Origin: JAWXCB01 sp034440455
Lineage (GTDB): Bacteria; Bacteroidota; Bacteroidia; Chitinophagales; CAIOSU01
DNA: 64,000 nt
Assembly: GCA_034440455.1 (NCBI GenBank)
Contig: JAWXCB010000033.1
Coordinates: 31,597-95,596 of the forward strand
Direction of reading: 5' to 3'
This document shows positions 48,901-58,034 of the stretch, in pieces; the first letter of the stretch is position 1; the number at the start of each line of letters is the position of its first letter. The notes beneath the pieces are model-generated. The model had not been told where the DNA came from. It ran no database searches and saw only the letters and a list, made by a program, of their open reading frames with translations. Made by a program: the position numbers and the translations under genes.

Positions 48901-51900
48901 CAATTTTTGCCGCGTTTGCATTCGGAACGCCCCACACCAATCTGTCGGTTGAAGACATAATAGTGGTAGTGCCGTTGGGCAATCCAGCCGCGAGCGGATG
49001 TCCGCTGCCTGTGATGCTCAGTTGTGTTTGCGTGTAAACGCTGCCCTGATTGGCTGTGCCGCTTGGACACATTTTCAAATCGTCATACAACTGATATTCG
49101 CAGTTAATCAGCGCAACGGGCGTGTTCGTGAATTTATTTCCGATATTCCCTGACGTGGCAGTGGAGGAAAGGAAAATCACATTTTTTCCGTTTGCCTGCG
49201 TTTCGGTGACAGCGGCATCGTTTACAACAGTCACTTCAAATCCGAGTTGCTCCATGCGCGTTTTCAACGCAGCATCAGAAACGCTCAACACTAAATTTCC
49301 AACGACAAATAAAATTTTTGGCGAGCCGAAACCTTCGTCAATCGCGGTGTTGCAGTTGTTATCCAAACTGTCGAGCAGTTCGGTTGCTGAAGGATTGATT
49401 GCGGCAACAGCATCATTGCAGTCATCATTATTTAATACAAAATTGGTAGGCGTAAGAGTAGTGATGATTGAATCATACGGATAACCAAATCCATCGCCAT
49501 CGCCATCGGCATACCAGATTTTGCTCACGCAATTGCTTGTGCATGTTTGATTATTTCCATCGCCTTTCAGCGCAATGCTCACCGTTGCATTTTTTCCGTT
49601 ATGGAAAATTTGCAGAGTAGCATTTTTTATTCCTGTGGAGGTTGGCCTGAAACTTACATTGAATGTCAGCGACTGATTTACGCCAAGCAGCGTGGGGAAT
49701 GAATTCGGGAAATTGAAACTGAAATGTTGAGAACTGCTCAACTTAATGCTGTCAATCATTATCACCTGCGTGCCGCCTGTGTTGGCGAGCGTGACAGATT
49801 TTGTTGAAGTGGCATTCACCTGCACCGGACCAAAGAATCGCTCAATCGTATTAGAGATTAAATTCCCTTTCACAATTTGATTGCCATCGGGTGGGGTAGG
49901 GTCGAAGAAATAAAATGCTTCCATTGTGCCCAGTTCAGGCGAGCCGCCACGGTTGCCGCTGCCTGCGCACACAAACACGCCACCGTTTGATACGATTGCG
50001 CTGGTAGCATGTCTGCCCTGCAATAAATCAGCAAGCGGACGCCAGGTGTGATTGTAAATGTGAAATGCTTCTGTTTCATTATGCGCAGTTGCCTGCGAGC
50101 CGCTTTCACCGCCAATCGCAAGAATTTCATCACCTACTAATCCTGTTGCACATGCAGCGCGTGGCGTGGGTATGTTGCTCGCAGCAGGAAGCGTAATCCA
50201 TGCGTTTGTCGCAATGTCATAAACATCTACTTGCGCCACTGTGGGACCAAATACATCACCGCCCCAGTTGGTGCGCCTGCCACCGATGTTGTAAATTTTT
50301 CCGTTTGCTACTGTTGCGTTGAAATGGTCGCGCTGAATAGGCGCATCTGCTAATTGTGTCCATGTGTTTGTTTGCGGGTCAAACCTGTCCACCCACTTTA
50401 CCCAGCCCGATGAATGACCTACTTCGATTCCACAAACGATATAAAATTTATTATTATGCAGTACAACGCCTGCTGAACCGCGCCTGCGCAGGGTGGGAAT
50501 GGATGGACCTACTGTCCATTGATTCGCAACTGGATCGTAGATGTAGATATTAGGAACGGGTGTTTCGTTCGGATAGCTACCTGTGAACGCGCCAATCACA
50601 TAAATCAACCCGTTGTATTCCACCGGCTGAAAGTGATGCAGTTCAAGCGGATTGTTTGCAAGCGTGCTCCAAACACTGTCTTGGATATCGTAAGCCTGCA
50701 CAGGCTTGTTTCCTCTTCCGCCCAGCAAATAAAATTTATCGCCCGCCTGCACGAAGCCGCACTCATGACGCGCAGTTGGAGAATTTTGTGAAAGCACCTG
50801 ATACCATTGTCCCACCACGCTTGACGGGTCGTAGTCCACTTCGATGAAATCCCATGTTGCGGGAAAAGCAGAAGCTCCGCGCGAAGTGGAAATAAATCCA
50901 ACAGCAAGCACACCGCTCAACCAGTTTGCAGGAACATTAACAGGCGAGCCGATGAAAACCTGCGCGCCATCTTCAATTGAATAGGAAGCCTGCACTTGAT
51001 TGGTGTTCTTATTAATCTTCAAAAACAAATCCACGTAGCTCTTATTCAGGATGGAAGCATTATAGATGTTTGCAGTAGTTGCTCCGTTTTCTTCTTTCAG
51101 CACTTGGATTCCGCCAGAGCCGCCATTCGCATGGGTTACGATTTTGAGATAATTATTTTCATCACCCGTGCCGATGAACATTCCCATGGATTGATTGGAG
51201 GCTGGTGTAAATCCGGCAAACGGTCCCATCACTCGACTGTGAACGATATAGGACCATTGGCTTGCTCCTGAATTCACGCCAAACTGATAGCCATATTCCT
51301 GACTGTTTAGAGTTTGAAATGCATCGCCTGAAGAAACTTCTTCAATTGTGAATTTCAGCGCAGCGCCACCAACGGTCATCTTATCCGAGTCATACAGTTG
51401 CTGATAGTCAATGCCGCCATTGGTCATCAAGCCGGTGAAGCCCCAGTTGTTGATGCCTCCGTCAAGCGCATTGTCAAAATCATAGCGTACAGGAATCGTG
51501 GTGCTGAATCCATTCAGTGGATCGAGCGCAAAGCGGTCGAGCAAATCAGAGATGCCATCGTTGTCATCATCAGGATCGGTGAGGTCGGAGATGTTGTCAA
51601 TATCTGCATCTGAGGGTTTGCTTGCCGCAGAGCAGGGGTCAGTGCCGTTTGCTGTTTCATCACCATTCTTAAATCCGTCATTATCGGAATCAACCGTCAT
51701 GCTGTTTGGGTCGCCAATGCACGAAGGAAAATCAACCGGTTCAAAAATGGTGATGTTGCCCGCGCCATACGTTACCGCCCAAATGGTTCCGGGAAAAATA
51801 TCGTTGTCGCCCTGCGCAATTACATCAAGCGGTGTAGCGCCAAAGTTGGAAGCCAATGCTGTTAATCCGCCTGATACAATTGCGGTTCCGGCTGCATTCA

Positions 51901-53149
51901 ATTTCGCGCGATTAATTTTTCCATTGAAAGCGGCAATCAGCAAATCGCCTTTCATGGCATTGCTGAAATTCGATGCTTTGTATTCGCACATCCCGTTTGA
52001 CGAACTGCAAATTGAAGTGAGCGCCTGCGGCTGATTGTCGGGCGTTTGATAGGTACATTCCACCGGATTTTCCAAACCTGCTGGGATGGGTGATTGAGGG
52101 TTACTCGTATTGAATTTATTATTTCTGCTTCCACGCGTGGGATTTGCGTGACCTGCATAATAGCCCAGCGTTACGTAATGCAACACATCACAATCTGCAA
52201 TGCCGGGTTCAACAACCCCGTTTGAGCAATTAGTTGGCGCACCTCCCCATCCTGCATTTGGTCCATTGTCAAAACTGTACATCCTCCCCGCTTGCGTAAT
52301 CACCACATCATAATTATTTCTCCAACCTGGTGAATAAATAGAAACCGGACCGCTCACCGGAAGCATCGCCTGATTTTTTCCGTTGTTGCCGCCAAACGGG
52401 TCGTATTGGTCAGTGTAGCCGAAGGTGGCGTTTACGTTTGTGCGGGTTTCATCATCAAGCGTAGGTAAATCATACGTGCCACTGATTAAATCCAAATCAA
52501 TTTTCAGAATTGCAGTGGAGAGCGCGTATTCAGGCAGAAATACAAAGTTGTTGGAAGGTGCGCCCATGTTGGTGTTGCCGCCTTGCGCCATGTAGAGCAC
52601 ATTCTCATCCGCATCATACGCCATCCCGTTTGGCGAGTGATTTTCTTCCGAGCGTGGAAGCCCGCGCACTAAATCTGTTTTTATCCAGGAGGAGCCATTC
52701 CACGAAAGGCGCGAAATAATACCGGAGTTCGTATCGAGATTTTTATTTGTCGCGCCACCGCCACCGCCAATGCGCGGGTCGCTGGATGTGACATAAATAA
52801 TAGGGTTTGTCGAAGTTCCCGCAACAACGATTCCCGTTACCTGCCGGGTGTTTGTGGTGGAAGCCACCGTGCCGTCATCATTATGATTGGTGATTTGCTG
52901 GATAAGCGCAATCGCTTCACTTGCAGTGACCTGATAATCGTTCGCGCCATTGCGCACAACTGTGTAGGCGTAAATAATTCCATTTTGCTGCGATACATAC
53001 AATCGCCCGTCAGGACCAAATTGCAGCGAAGTGGGGCTGGTAAGACTTTCGCCCGCGAGATTGCCCGCAGTGAAACTTATTGTTTGGGAGAAGGCGATGA
53101 AGGGAAAGAAAAGGCAGGCGGCAAGAACGGTACGATACAAATGATTCAT
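45923..53149 (-). CDS. Giant T9SS surface protein of 2408 residues (propeller, kelch, HYDIN-like, metal-binding, duplicated module, Cys-rich, sorting domain)
   Basis: A signal peptide is followed in order by several domains. First is a sugar-dehydrogenase-like beta-propeller (about 25-480: SPTSLQFGPDGRLYVSQQNG). Then come Ca-binding thrombospondin-3 type repeats (485-545), a jellyroll-like domain (555-770) and kelch repeats (780-1085: KFYLLGGRGNKPV). A HYDIN-like domain (1090-1196) and a MopE-type metal-binding motif (1203-1270: YADGDGDGFGYP, DDCND) follow. A module of about 200 residues occurs twice (1276-1476 and 1576-1770) around an Ig-like domain. Then come Cys-rich repeats (NSCGICVSGNTG), a carbohydrate-module-like domain, an Ig-like domain, and a type-A sorting domain (YPNPNNGEFNLELD). 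Probably an exported, surface-anchored adhesin or enzyme scaffold. Confidence 0.85.
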   Translation of the reverse strand: MNHLYRTVLAACLFFPFIAFSQTISFTAGNLAGESLTSPTSLQFGPDGRLYVSQQNGIIYAYTVVRNGANDYQVTASEAIALIQQITNHNDDGTVASTTNTRQVTGIVVAGTSTNPIIYVTSSDPRIGGGGGATNKNLDTNSGIISRLSWNGSSWIKTDLVRGLPRSEENHSPNGMAYDADENVLYMAQGGNTNMGAPSNNFVFLPEYALSTAILKIDLDLISGTYDLPTLDDETRTNVNATFGYTDQYDPFGGNNGKNQAMLPVSGPVSIYSPGWRNNYDVVITQAGRMYSFDNGPNAGWGGAPTNCSNGVVEPGIADCDVLHYVTLGYYAGHANPTRGSRNNKFNTSNPQSPIPAGLENPVECTYQTPDNQPQALTSICSSSNGMCEYKASNFSNAMKGDLLIAAFNGKINRAKLNAAGTAIVSGGLTALASNFGATPLDVIAQGDNDIFPGTIWAVTYGAGNITIFEPVDFPSCIGDPNSMTVDSDNDGFKNGDETANGTDPCSAASKPSDADIDNISDLTDPDDDNDGISDLLDRFALDPLNGFSTTIPVRYDFDNALDGGINNWGFTGLMTNGGIDYQQLYDSDKMTVGGAALKFTIEEVSSGDAFQTLNSQEYGYQFGVNSGASQWSYIVHSRVMGPFAGFTPASNQSMGMFIGTGDENNYLKIVTHANGGSGGIQVLKEENGATTANIYNASILNKSYVDLFLKINKNTNQVQASYSIEDGAQVFIGSPVNVPANWLSGVLAVGFISTSRGASAFPATWDFIEVDYDPSSVVGQWYQVLSQNSPTARHECGFVQAGDKFYLLGGRGNKPVQAYDIQDSVWSTLANNPLELHHFQPVEYNGLIYVIGAFTGSYPNETPVPNIYIYDPVANQWTVGPSIPTLRRRGSAGVVLHNNKFYIVCGIEVGHSSGWVKWVDRFDPQTNTWTQLADAPIQRDHFNATVANGKIYNIGGRRTNWGGDVFGPTVAQVDVYDIATNAWITLPAASNIPTPRAACATGLVGDEILAIGGESGSQATAHNETEAFHIYNHTWRPLADLLQGRHATSAIVSNGGVFVCAGSGNRGGSPELGTMEAFYFFDPTPPDGNQIVKGNLISNTIERFFGPVQVNATSTKSVTLANTGGTQVIMIDSIKLSSSQHFSFNFPNSFPTLLGVNQSLTFNVSFRPTSTGIKNATLQIFHNGKNATVSIALKGDGNNQTCTSNCVSKIWYADGDGDGFGYPYDSIITTLTPTNFVLNNDDCNDAVAAINPSATELLDSLDNNCNTAIDEGFGSPKILFVVGNLVLSVSDAALKTRMEQLGFEVTVVNDAAVTETQANGKNVIFLSSTATSGNIGNKFTNTPVALINCEYQLYDDLKMCPSGTANQGSVYTQTQLSITGSGHPLAAGLPNGTTTIMSSTDRLVWGVPNANAAKIATVVSNSNQTVLFGYEAGAAMSGMTAPAKRVGFFIFDTAGDNLNANGLALLDAALLWCGQSNPTPQVSITLPTAGSSFTTPANVNVAASATIFTGTINKVEFYLNGNLFQTDFDAPYNLTLTNVALGNYSVHAKAFSNLGVSSTSATINFSVQNSPAPGSGALLVVGSTSLNSGDLAVKNRLESLGFTVTVKSASSSTTADAQNKALVFVSATVNSGDVLAKFTNVTVPVILCEQALFDDMKMTNTASGNAGTISGANSIVITNNAHPLGAGLQATTTQIYSSNDKLTFGKPASSAFSIASVPGNNTQIVVFGYETGAAMFSLNAPARRVGFFLNDISASMLTAQGFQLLDAAILWAAPAALEPDCNGDLGGSAHLNACNICVGGNTGLTEYEGTDCNNDCGGSAYFNSCGICVSGNTGVAINAGLDCTGNCGSAITNECGVCVGGNTGLPLNQGKDCNGVCNGTATLDNCNVCSGGNTGHVANSDKDACGICFGQNISCCQNDTECNDNSACTIDACVQNTCAYQQISGSPYLKVVNTQKSWKKLKFGYDPGSLFSPKQNVSSGGNNQLCITLRDPLGTAEWNKIQIRPSGSSSAQVTLSNHVPAQPGTDWFTICIPMSAFNSFNFTQLSFMELPYSNGADAFEIHIKNIKFIGGSSPFLWFGDAKTDNYHDGNTGSSLITALIAGAPCNTGNTPDCAGVLNGTAFLNSCGICVGGSTGLSPNHGKDCNGVCNGSATLDNCNVCSGGNTGHVANSDIDNCGVCFGNGSSCAPPPVCVPLQVVSFTLMQTGTAGEIGPFTEGSVINLATTNNFNLRANVCPGSTAVKSVKFILNGATVRTESTAPFAIAGDSPAENYQKWNISPGSYTLTVNPYSGTGGTGTLGIPHTVHFTVVQSAKTTLPAANAEDENVLLLYPNPNNGEFNLELDIAEKADVTLKIFNHLGQVVRYENNPQYEGEYKNNIRLQEQPAGMYFIQLQYGEKLYNEKVIVRH

Positions 53150-53292
53150 AGAGGGACTTTTGTTTCTGGAAAATCAAGAGAAAAAAAGGTGTTTCCTAAG
53201 GTAGTTTGTTCTCAACCACTTTTTCAAATTCTTTTTTGAAAAATAATCAGACAAACTATGCCTAAAAACTACATAACAATTTTACAAGAAGT

Positions 53293-53307
53293 GCAAATCA
53301 GATTTGC
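53293..53307. promoter_or_regulatory. Perfect palindrome GCAAATC-A-GATTTGC upstream of the giant gene
   Basis: The 7-bp arms around one base lie about 145 nt before the 2408-residue gene and about 40 nt after trmD's end. It has the size of an operator; no regulator can be named. Confidence 0.3.
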
Positions 53308-53348
53308 GAAATAGGTGGAAAGCAATGTTCATATTATCAACAGCGCGT

Positions 53349-54023
53349 TCAATCCAGCAAATCAGGATGGCGCTCAGTGGTTTTTATCACCGCTTGCTCA
53401 TGCCGCCATTCATCAATTTGCTTTGCGTGTCCTGATAATAAAATGTCAGGCACTTTATGCCCGCGAAAATCTTCAGGGCGCGTGTAAACGGGTGGAGCAA
53501 GCAGATTATCCTGATAAGAATCAAACAGCGCAGAGGTTTCATCATTCAGCACACCGGGCAACAATCTTCCGATGGAATCAACCAGCACCGCAGCGGGCAA
53601 CTCACCGCCTGATAGCACATACGGACCGATTGAAATTTCTTTTGTAATAAACAGATCGCGCACACGTTGGTCAATGCCTTTGTAATGCCCGCACAGGAGT
53701 ATCAAATTTTTTAACAGCGATAGTTTATTGCAGATTTTTTGATTCAGATGCTCGCCATCAGGCGTCAGGAAAATGATTTCGTCATACGTGCGTTCCGATT
53801 TCAGTTTCTCGATACAATTCGCCACCGGCTCCACCATCATCACCATGCCTGCTCCCCCCCCATATTGATAATCATCCACCTGTCTGTGCTTGTTCGTAGT
53901 GTAATCGCGAATGTCATACAGATGAACTTCGAGCAAGCCCTTTTGCTGCGCGCGTTTTAAAATTGAATGACTGAACGGGCTTTCGAGCAACTGCGGCAAC
54001 ACGGTGAGAATATCAATGCGCAT
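53349..54023 (-). CDS. trmD: tRNA (guanine37-N1)-methyltransferase
   Basis: SPOUT methyltransferase of 224 residues. The start MRIDILTVLPQLLESPFSHS and DDYQYGGGAGMVMMVEPVAN are typical. The knot motifs are LILLCGHYKGIDQRVRDLF and ISIGPYVLSGGELPAAVLVD, and the C-terminal domain has TRPEDFRGHKVPDILLSGHA. It methylates G37 in tRNAs to prevent frameshifting. It is not with rimM/rpsP here and lies between two unrelated long genes. Confidence 0.97.
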   Translation of the reverse strand: MRIDILTVLPQLLESPFSHSILKRAQQKGLLEVHLYDIRDYTTNKHRQVDDYQYGGGAGMVMMVEPVANCIEKLKSERTYDEIIFLTPDGEHLNQKICNKLSLLKNLILLCGHYKGIDQRVRDLFITKEISIGPYVLSGGELPAAVLVDSIGRLLPGVLNDETSALFDSYQDNLLAPPVYTRPEDFRGHKVPDILLSGHAKQIDEWRHEQAVIKTTERHPDLLD

Positions 54024-54089
54024 TTTTAGTTTGAAGTTTATCGTTTGAAGTTTTTTGAGCGGGGGAAATTCACCTTAAATGTAAATTTC

Positions 54090-56837
54090 TCAGCTTTCAT
54101 GCTTTTCCATGCGGGCAGTAACTAACTCATTGATGGCTTTGGTGGTGGCAATGTTGATACGTTCCACAAGGTCAGGGATGCGCTCAAGAAACTTTTCATT
54201 TTCGGAATATTCTTCCACGCGTTTCACGGCATCAAGCGTTTTTGGCAAGCCGAGATACGTGATGCCTGATTTCATTTTGTGTGATACCGCGCGCACGCGC
54301 TTCCAGTTTTTTTCACGCGTAAACTGGCGCAGACTAAATAATTCATCCGGTGTTTCATCAATGAGCATCTCTAAAATTTTTTCCTTGAGCGAAGCATTGC
54401 CTCCCGTAATAGTGTCTAAATAGGAGAGATCAAGCGTGTCATTTTCACGGGCATAAGCGGTTGGTATTTCTGAAGTGGTTTTGTAATCAACCGAGCCGTG
54501 ATGCAGCAATCCAATGATTTTTTGATATAACTGTTCCGGCTCAAAAGGTTTCGCCATCACATCATTCATGCCTGCTTCGAGGCATTGCTGCATTTCGTTT
54601 TCGGTGTTGTATGCAGTCATTGCAAGGATGGGCAAATCGGTGTAGGCAATTTTCAATTCATTGCGGATGGCTTTGGTCGCTTCGTAACCATCCATCACAG
54701 GCATCTGCACATCCATAAGCACAAGGTCAATCTTTTTAGTGCGGAGCATGTCAACGGCAATCTTTCCATCGTCAGCCACATCAATTTCAATGTTCTTCCA
54801 CCAACTTTTCAGCATCTCGCTGGTGACAAGCTGGTTGAGCTTCTTGTCTTCGACAATGAGGATTTTCTTGTAGCCGATGTCAATTTTTTTCTCTGCAATT
54901 TTTTCTTCTGAAGTTTCAACCGTGGGCGTATCAAGGGTTTTCTTAAACAGCATTACTACCTCAAAGGTGGAGCCTTCATTCACTTTGCTTTTCACGCTGA
55001 TAGTGCCGCCCTGCAACTCAATCAACTGGCGTGTGATGGATAACCCCAGTCCCGTGCCTTCAGCAGTTTTAGTCACGTCTTTGCCCAGTTGGGTGAAACT
55101 GCGGAAGATAGTTGTGAGTTTATTTTCAGGAATACCCATGCCGGTATCCTGTACGTTGAGAGAAATGACAATTGCATTTTTTGCGTCTTCAATCAGTCGT
55201 GCTGAAAGTTTTACGTAGCCTTTATCAGTGAATTTAATCGCGTTGCTCAATAAATTAAAAATCACTTGATTCAGCTTCACGGGGTCGCCCACTACTTGCG
55301 CGGGAATCGCATGGTCATAATCAAGAATCAACTCAATGCCCTTGTTAATTGCGGAGTGCTCCATTGTTTTCGCAAGCTGCACCAAATGTTCTTCAAGACT
55401 GAATTCAATGGAATGGAATTTTATTTTCCCTTCTTCAATCTTTGAGAAATCAAGAATGTCGTTTACTAATGCAAGTAAATGTCCCGAAGATGTTCTGATG
55501 CCTTCCACATATTGCGCTTGTTGCGGAGTGAGTTCTGTTTTAATGATGAGGTGCGTAAGCCCTGAAATGGCTGTAATCGGTGTGCGGATTTCGTGGCTCA
55601 TGTTTGCAAGAAAGCGTTGCTTGAGACGCGCTGAACGCTCGGATATCTCTTTGTTGCGAATCAGTTCCTCGGTGCGTTTCTTTTCAGTGATGTCGCGGAT
55701 AATACCCTGGTAGCCTTGCTGTTTTCCGTCATTTGACTTCCAAAAGGAGGCAGTTACAATGCAATCTATTTTTATTCCGTCTTTTCTGCGCAGCATCAAT
55801 TCATAATCGCGTAATGCGCCTTTCTCTTCCAACGCTTTTCTGGCGCGTTCACGTTCATAGGGATTGTAATAGAGTTGAAATACGTATAGGTTTTTTAATT
55901 CTTCCGGAGCATATCCGAAAAGCTCAACGGTAGCAGGATTGAAATCAAGAAACTTGCCTTCGATAGTTGTAATCCATATTGCATCGTTTGATTCTTTAAA
56001 GAGGCGCGAGTATTTGTCTTCTGAAGCTGCGAGCGCGGCTTCCATCCATTTACGCGAAGTGATGTCCTGGATGGTTCCGCGAATTTTCTTTTTTGTTTCA
56101 TCATGCACCTCAGTAGAACGCACACGCAGATTCAGATATTTTACTTTGCGACTTGGAAGCATCACCCGCACATCAATGTTGAAATCACGGTTAGTTTCTA
56201 TCGCCTGCCTGAACACGTTCCATACTTCTTTTCGTTCTTCAGATTTCAGCAAGTTGGCAAACCATTCAAGCGTGGAGAACGGAGTTTGCTCAATCAACTC
56301 AAGTATCTCTTTTGCCTCGCGCGACCATTCGATGGTATTGTTGTCAAGTAATAATTCCCAATTACCAAGTTGGGCGATTGCTTGTGATTCGGTGAGGCGC
56401 TGTTCTTTTTCTTTCAGTTCTTTGGTGTAGGAATGCAATTCTCTGTTTAACTGGTGTCGCTCAATAGAATAATTGATGACGCGGGTTAATAAGGGGGCAT
56501 CAAAATCATTTTTCACCAGATAATCCTGCGCGCCTTTTTGAATTGCGTTGATGCGCTGCTGCTTATCATGAATGCTTGAAAGAATGATGAACGGAAATTT
56601 TTCCTGGTAGTTGGCGACAAATTCAAGCGTTTGCTCAATGTTGCTGTCGGGCAGGTGAAGGTCAAGCAACGCAACATGCACATTCCCGCTTTCAAGCATG
56701 CGCTTTCCATCTTCCAATGCGTTACTTACTAAGAGTTCATAAGGCTCGTCATAGCTTTTGTCTAAAAGCTTGCTCACCACTTTCACGTCAATCTCGTTGT
56801 CGTCAATCAGCAGAATTTTTAAAGGAGTGGCGCTCAT
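54090..56837 (-). CDS. Hybrid sensor histidine kinase: REC, two PAS, HisKA, HATPase, REC, HPt
   Basis: From the N-terminus: a receiver (ILLIDDNEIDV, ALLDLHLPDS), then two PAS domains, the second with an S-box (RLFKESNDAIWITTIEGKFL). The HisKA phosphoacceptor is in FLANMSHEIRTPITAISGL. The ATPase has an N-box FNLLSNAIKFTDKG, then VQDTGMGIPE and GTGLGLSI. A second receiver has LVLMDVQMPVMDGYEATKA, and an HPt domain has VRAVSHKMKSGITYLG. The chain has every phosphorelay step but no DNA-binding output, so a separate regulator must act. There are no membrane segments, so sensing is cytoplasmic. ATG 56837 is preferred to TTG 56867, since a TATCTTTT -7-like element lies between. Confidence 0.95.
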   Translation of the reverse strand: MSATPLKILLIDDNEIDVKVVSKLLDKSYDEPYELLVSNALEDGKRMLESGNVHVALLDLHLPDSNIEQTLEFVANYQEKFPFIILSSIHDKQQRINAIQKGAQDYLVKNDFDAPLLTRVINYSIERHQLNRELHSYTKELKEKEQRLTESQAIAQLGNWELLLDNNTIEWSREAKEILELIEQTPFSTLEWFANLLKSEERKEVWNVFRQAIETNRDFNIDVRVMLPSRKVKYLNLRVRSTEVHDETKKKIRGTIQDITSRKWMEAALAASEDKYSRLFKESNDAIWITTIEGKFLDFNPATVELFGYAPEELKNLYVFQLYYNPYERERARKALEEKGALRDYELMLRRKDGIKIDCIVTASFWKSNDGKQQGYQGIIRDITEKKRTEELIRNKEISERSARLKQRFLANMSHEIRTPITAISGLTHLIIKTELTPQQAQYVEGIRTSSGHLLALVNDILDFSKIEEGKIKFHSIEFSLEEHLVQLAKTMEHSAINKGIELILDYDHAIPAQVVGDPVKLNQVIFNLLSNAIKFTDKGYVKLSARLIEDAKNAIVISLNVQDTGMGIPENKLTTIFRSFTQLGKDVTKTAEGTGLGLSITRQLIELQGGTISVKSKVNEGSTFEVVMLFKKTLDTPTVETSEEKIAEKKIDIGYKKILIVEDKKLNQLVTSEMLKSWWKNIEIDVADDGKIAVDMLRTKKIDLVLMDVQMPVMDGYEATKAIRNELKIAYTDLPILAMTAYNTENEMQQCLEAGMNDVMAKPFEPEQLYQKIIGLLHHGSVDYKTTSEIPTAYARENDTLDLSYLDTITGGNASLKEKILEMLIDETPDELFSLRQFTREKNWKRVRAVSHKMKSGITYLGLPKTLDAVKRVEEYSENEKFLERIPDLVERINIATTKAINELVTARMEKHES

Positions 56838-56908
56838 AAGTTGGCTTGAAAAGATAACAATTTTCAAAATGAAAGCTGCTGAAAAAAAAGAATTTCAGCG
56901 AAAGAGGG

Positions 56909-57865
56909 CTAAAATTTTTCTACTCCCTGATAAGAGCCAGGTCGCCCGAAGAATGCTTTGTAGCGGTCTTTCCATGTTTTGGCAGCAAGCATGTCTCTGA
57001 AAATATCAACGTATTCATGAAAGACAAGGTAAACGGGATTGCGCGACTTAATCGGTTGCTTCACGCCATAGTTTGGCTTTTCTGACGGCTCTACATAAGT
57101 GCCAAACATCCTATCCCAAAAAATAAACAGGGAGCCGTAATTCTTATCAATATACACTTCGTTTTTGCCGTGATGCACACAATGGTTGTGCGGAGTAACG
57201 AAGATATATTCAATCCATGCGGGCATCGGCTTGATGAGTTCCGTATGCTGCCAAAACTGGTAGAGAATGCCGATTTGATGCACGATAAAAAATTGAATCG
57301 GGTCAAATCCAAGCATCAGCATCGGGATGAAGAAAACCAGCTTCACCTGGTCAACCCAACACAGGCGAAAGGAAACAGTGAGGTTATATTTTTCGGAGGA
57401 GTGATGCGTGATGTGCGAAGCCCACCAAAACCGCTGTTCATGCGCAATGCGATGTCCCCAATAGCGCACAAAGTCATAAGCAATCGCGCATAAAATAAAC
57501 GACCACCAGGTGACGGGCATCAACAAAGCCGAAGGTGTGAGGTAATAATACACCCACCATACAGTATGGATAGTGAGGATGCCGATAGCGGCAGTAACAG
57601 CTAAGTAGCCGATGCCAACGCCAACGGAAGCCTTCAAATCTTGGGCAGAATAGAGCGTGAGGTTTTTTCTTTTGCTGTATCGAAACTCAAGCCCTACAAA
57701 GAGCAGCATCAAAGGAGATGCATAAAGCAGAAGGTTGGGCGCGGCATTATAATTTCCCAGCATTTCTGCAAATGAAATCTTACTGGTAGAAAAATCCATT
57801 ACGGGTTGTATTTGAATTTCATTTTCAAAACTAAAAAAATAATCCAAATAGCTGTTTGAGCACAT
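56909..57865 (-). CDS. Sterol desaturase / fatty acid hydroxylase family membrane enzyme
   Basis: The histidine clusters of the di-iron family are present: FVRYWGHRIAHEQRFWWASH, ITHHSSEKYN and VTPHNHCVHHGKNEVY. About five membrane helices precede or separate them. With 318 residues it resembles the longer alkylglycerol-monooxygenase/sterol-desaturase-like group. The substrate is unknown. It is only distantly like the 270-residue member at 35585, so the pair is not a recent duplication. Confidence 0.88.
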   Translation of the reverse strand: MCSNSYLDYFFSFENEIQIQPVMDFSTSKISFAEMLGNYNAAPNLLLYASPLMLLFVGLEFRYSKRKNLTLYSAQDLKASVGVGIGYLAVTAAIGILTIHTVWWVYYYLTPSALLMPVTWWSFILCAIAYDFVRYWGHRIAHEQRFWWASHITHHSSEKYNLTVSFRLCWVDQVKLVFFIPMLMLGFDPIQFFIVHQIGILYQFWQHTELIKPMPAWIEYIFVTPHNHCVHHGKNEVYIDKNYGSLFIFWDRMFGTYVEPSEKPNYGVKQPIKSRNPVYLVFHEYVDIFRDMLAAKTWKDRYKAFFGRPGSYQGVEKF

Positions 57866-58034
57866 TTATTCGCTGCGTCAATCCGTTTTGGCATCTTCCA
57901 CCGATGACCCACCAAACTTGAATACTTTCATTTTAGAAGAAACCAATAGCTGCAACAATGTTTTAAGTTCTATCACTGAAGGATATCTGCGTTACGGGAT
58001 ACCTCTTTTTACTTATACTTATTTTAGAAGAAGC

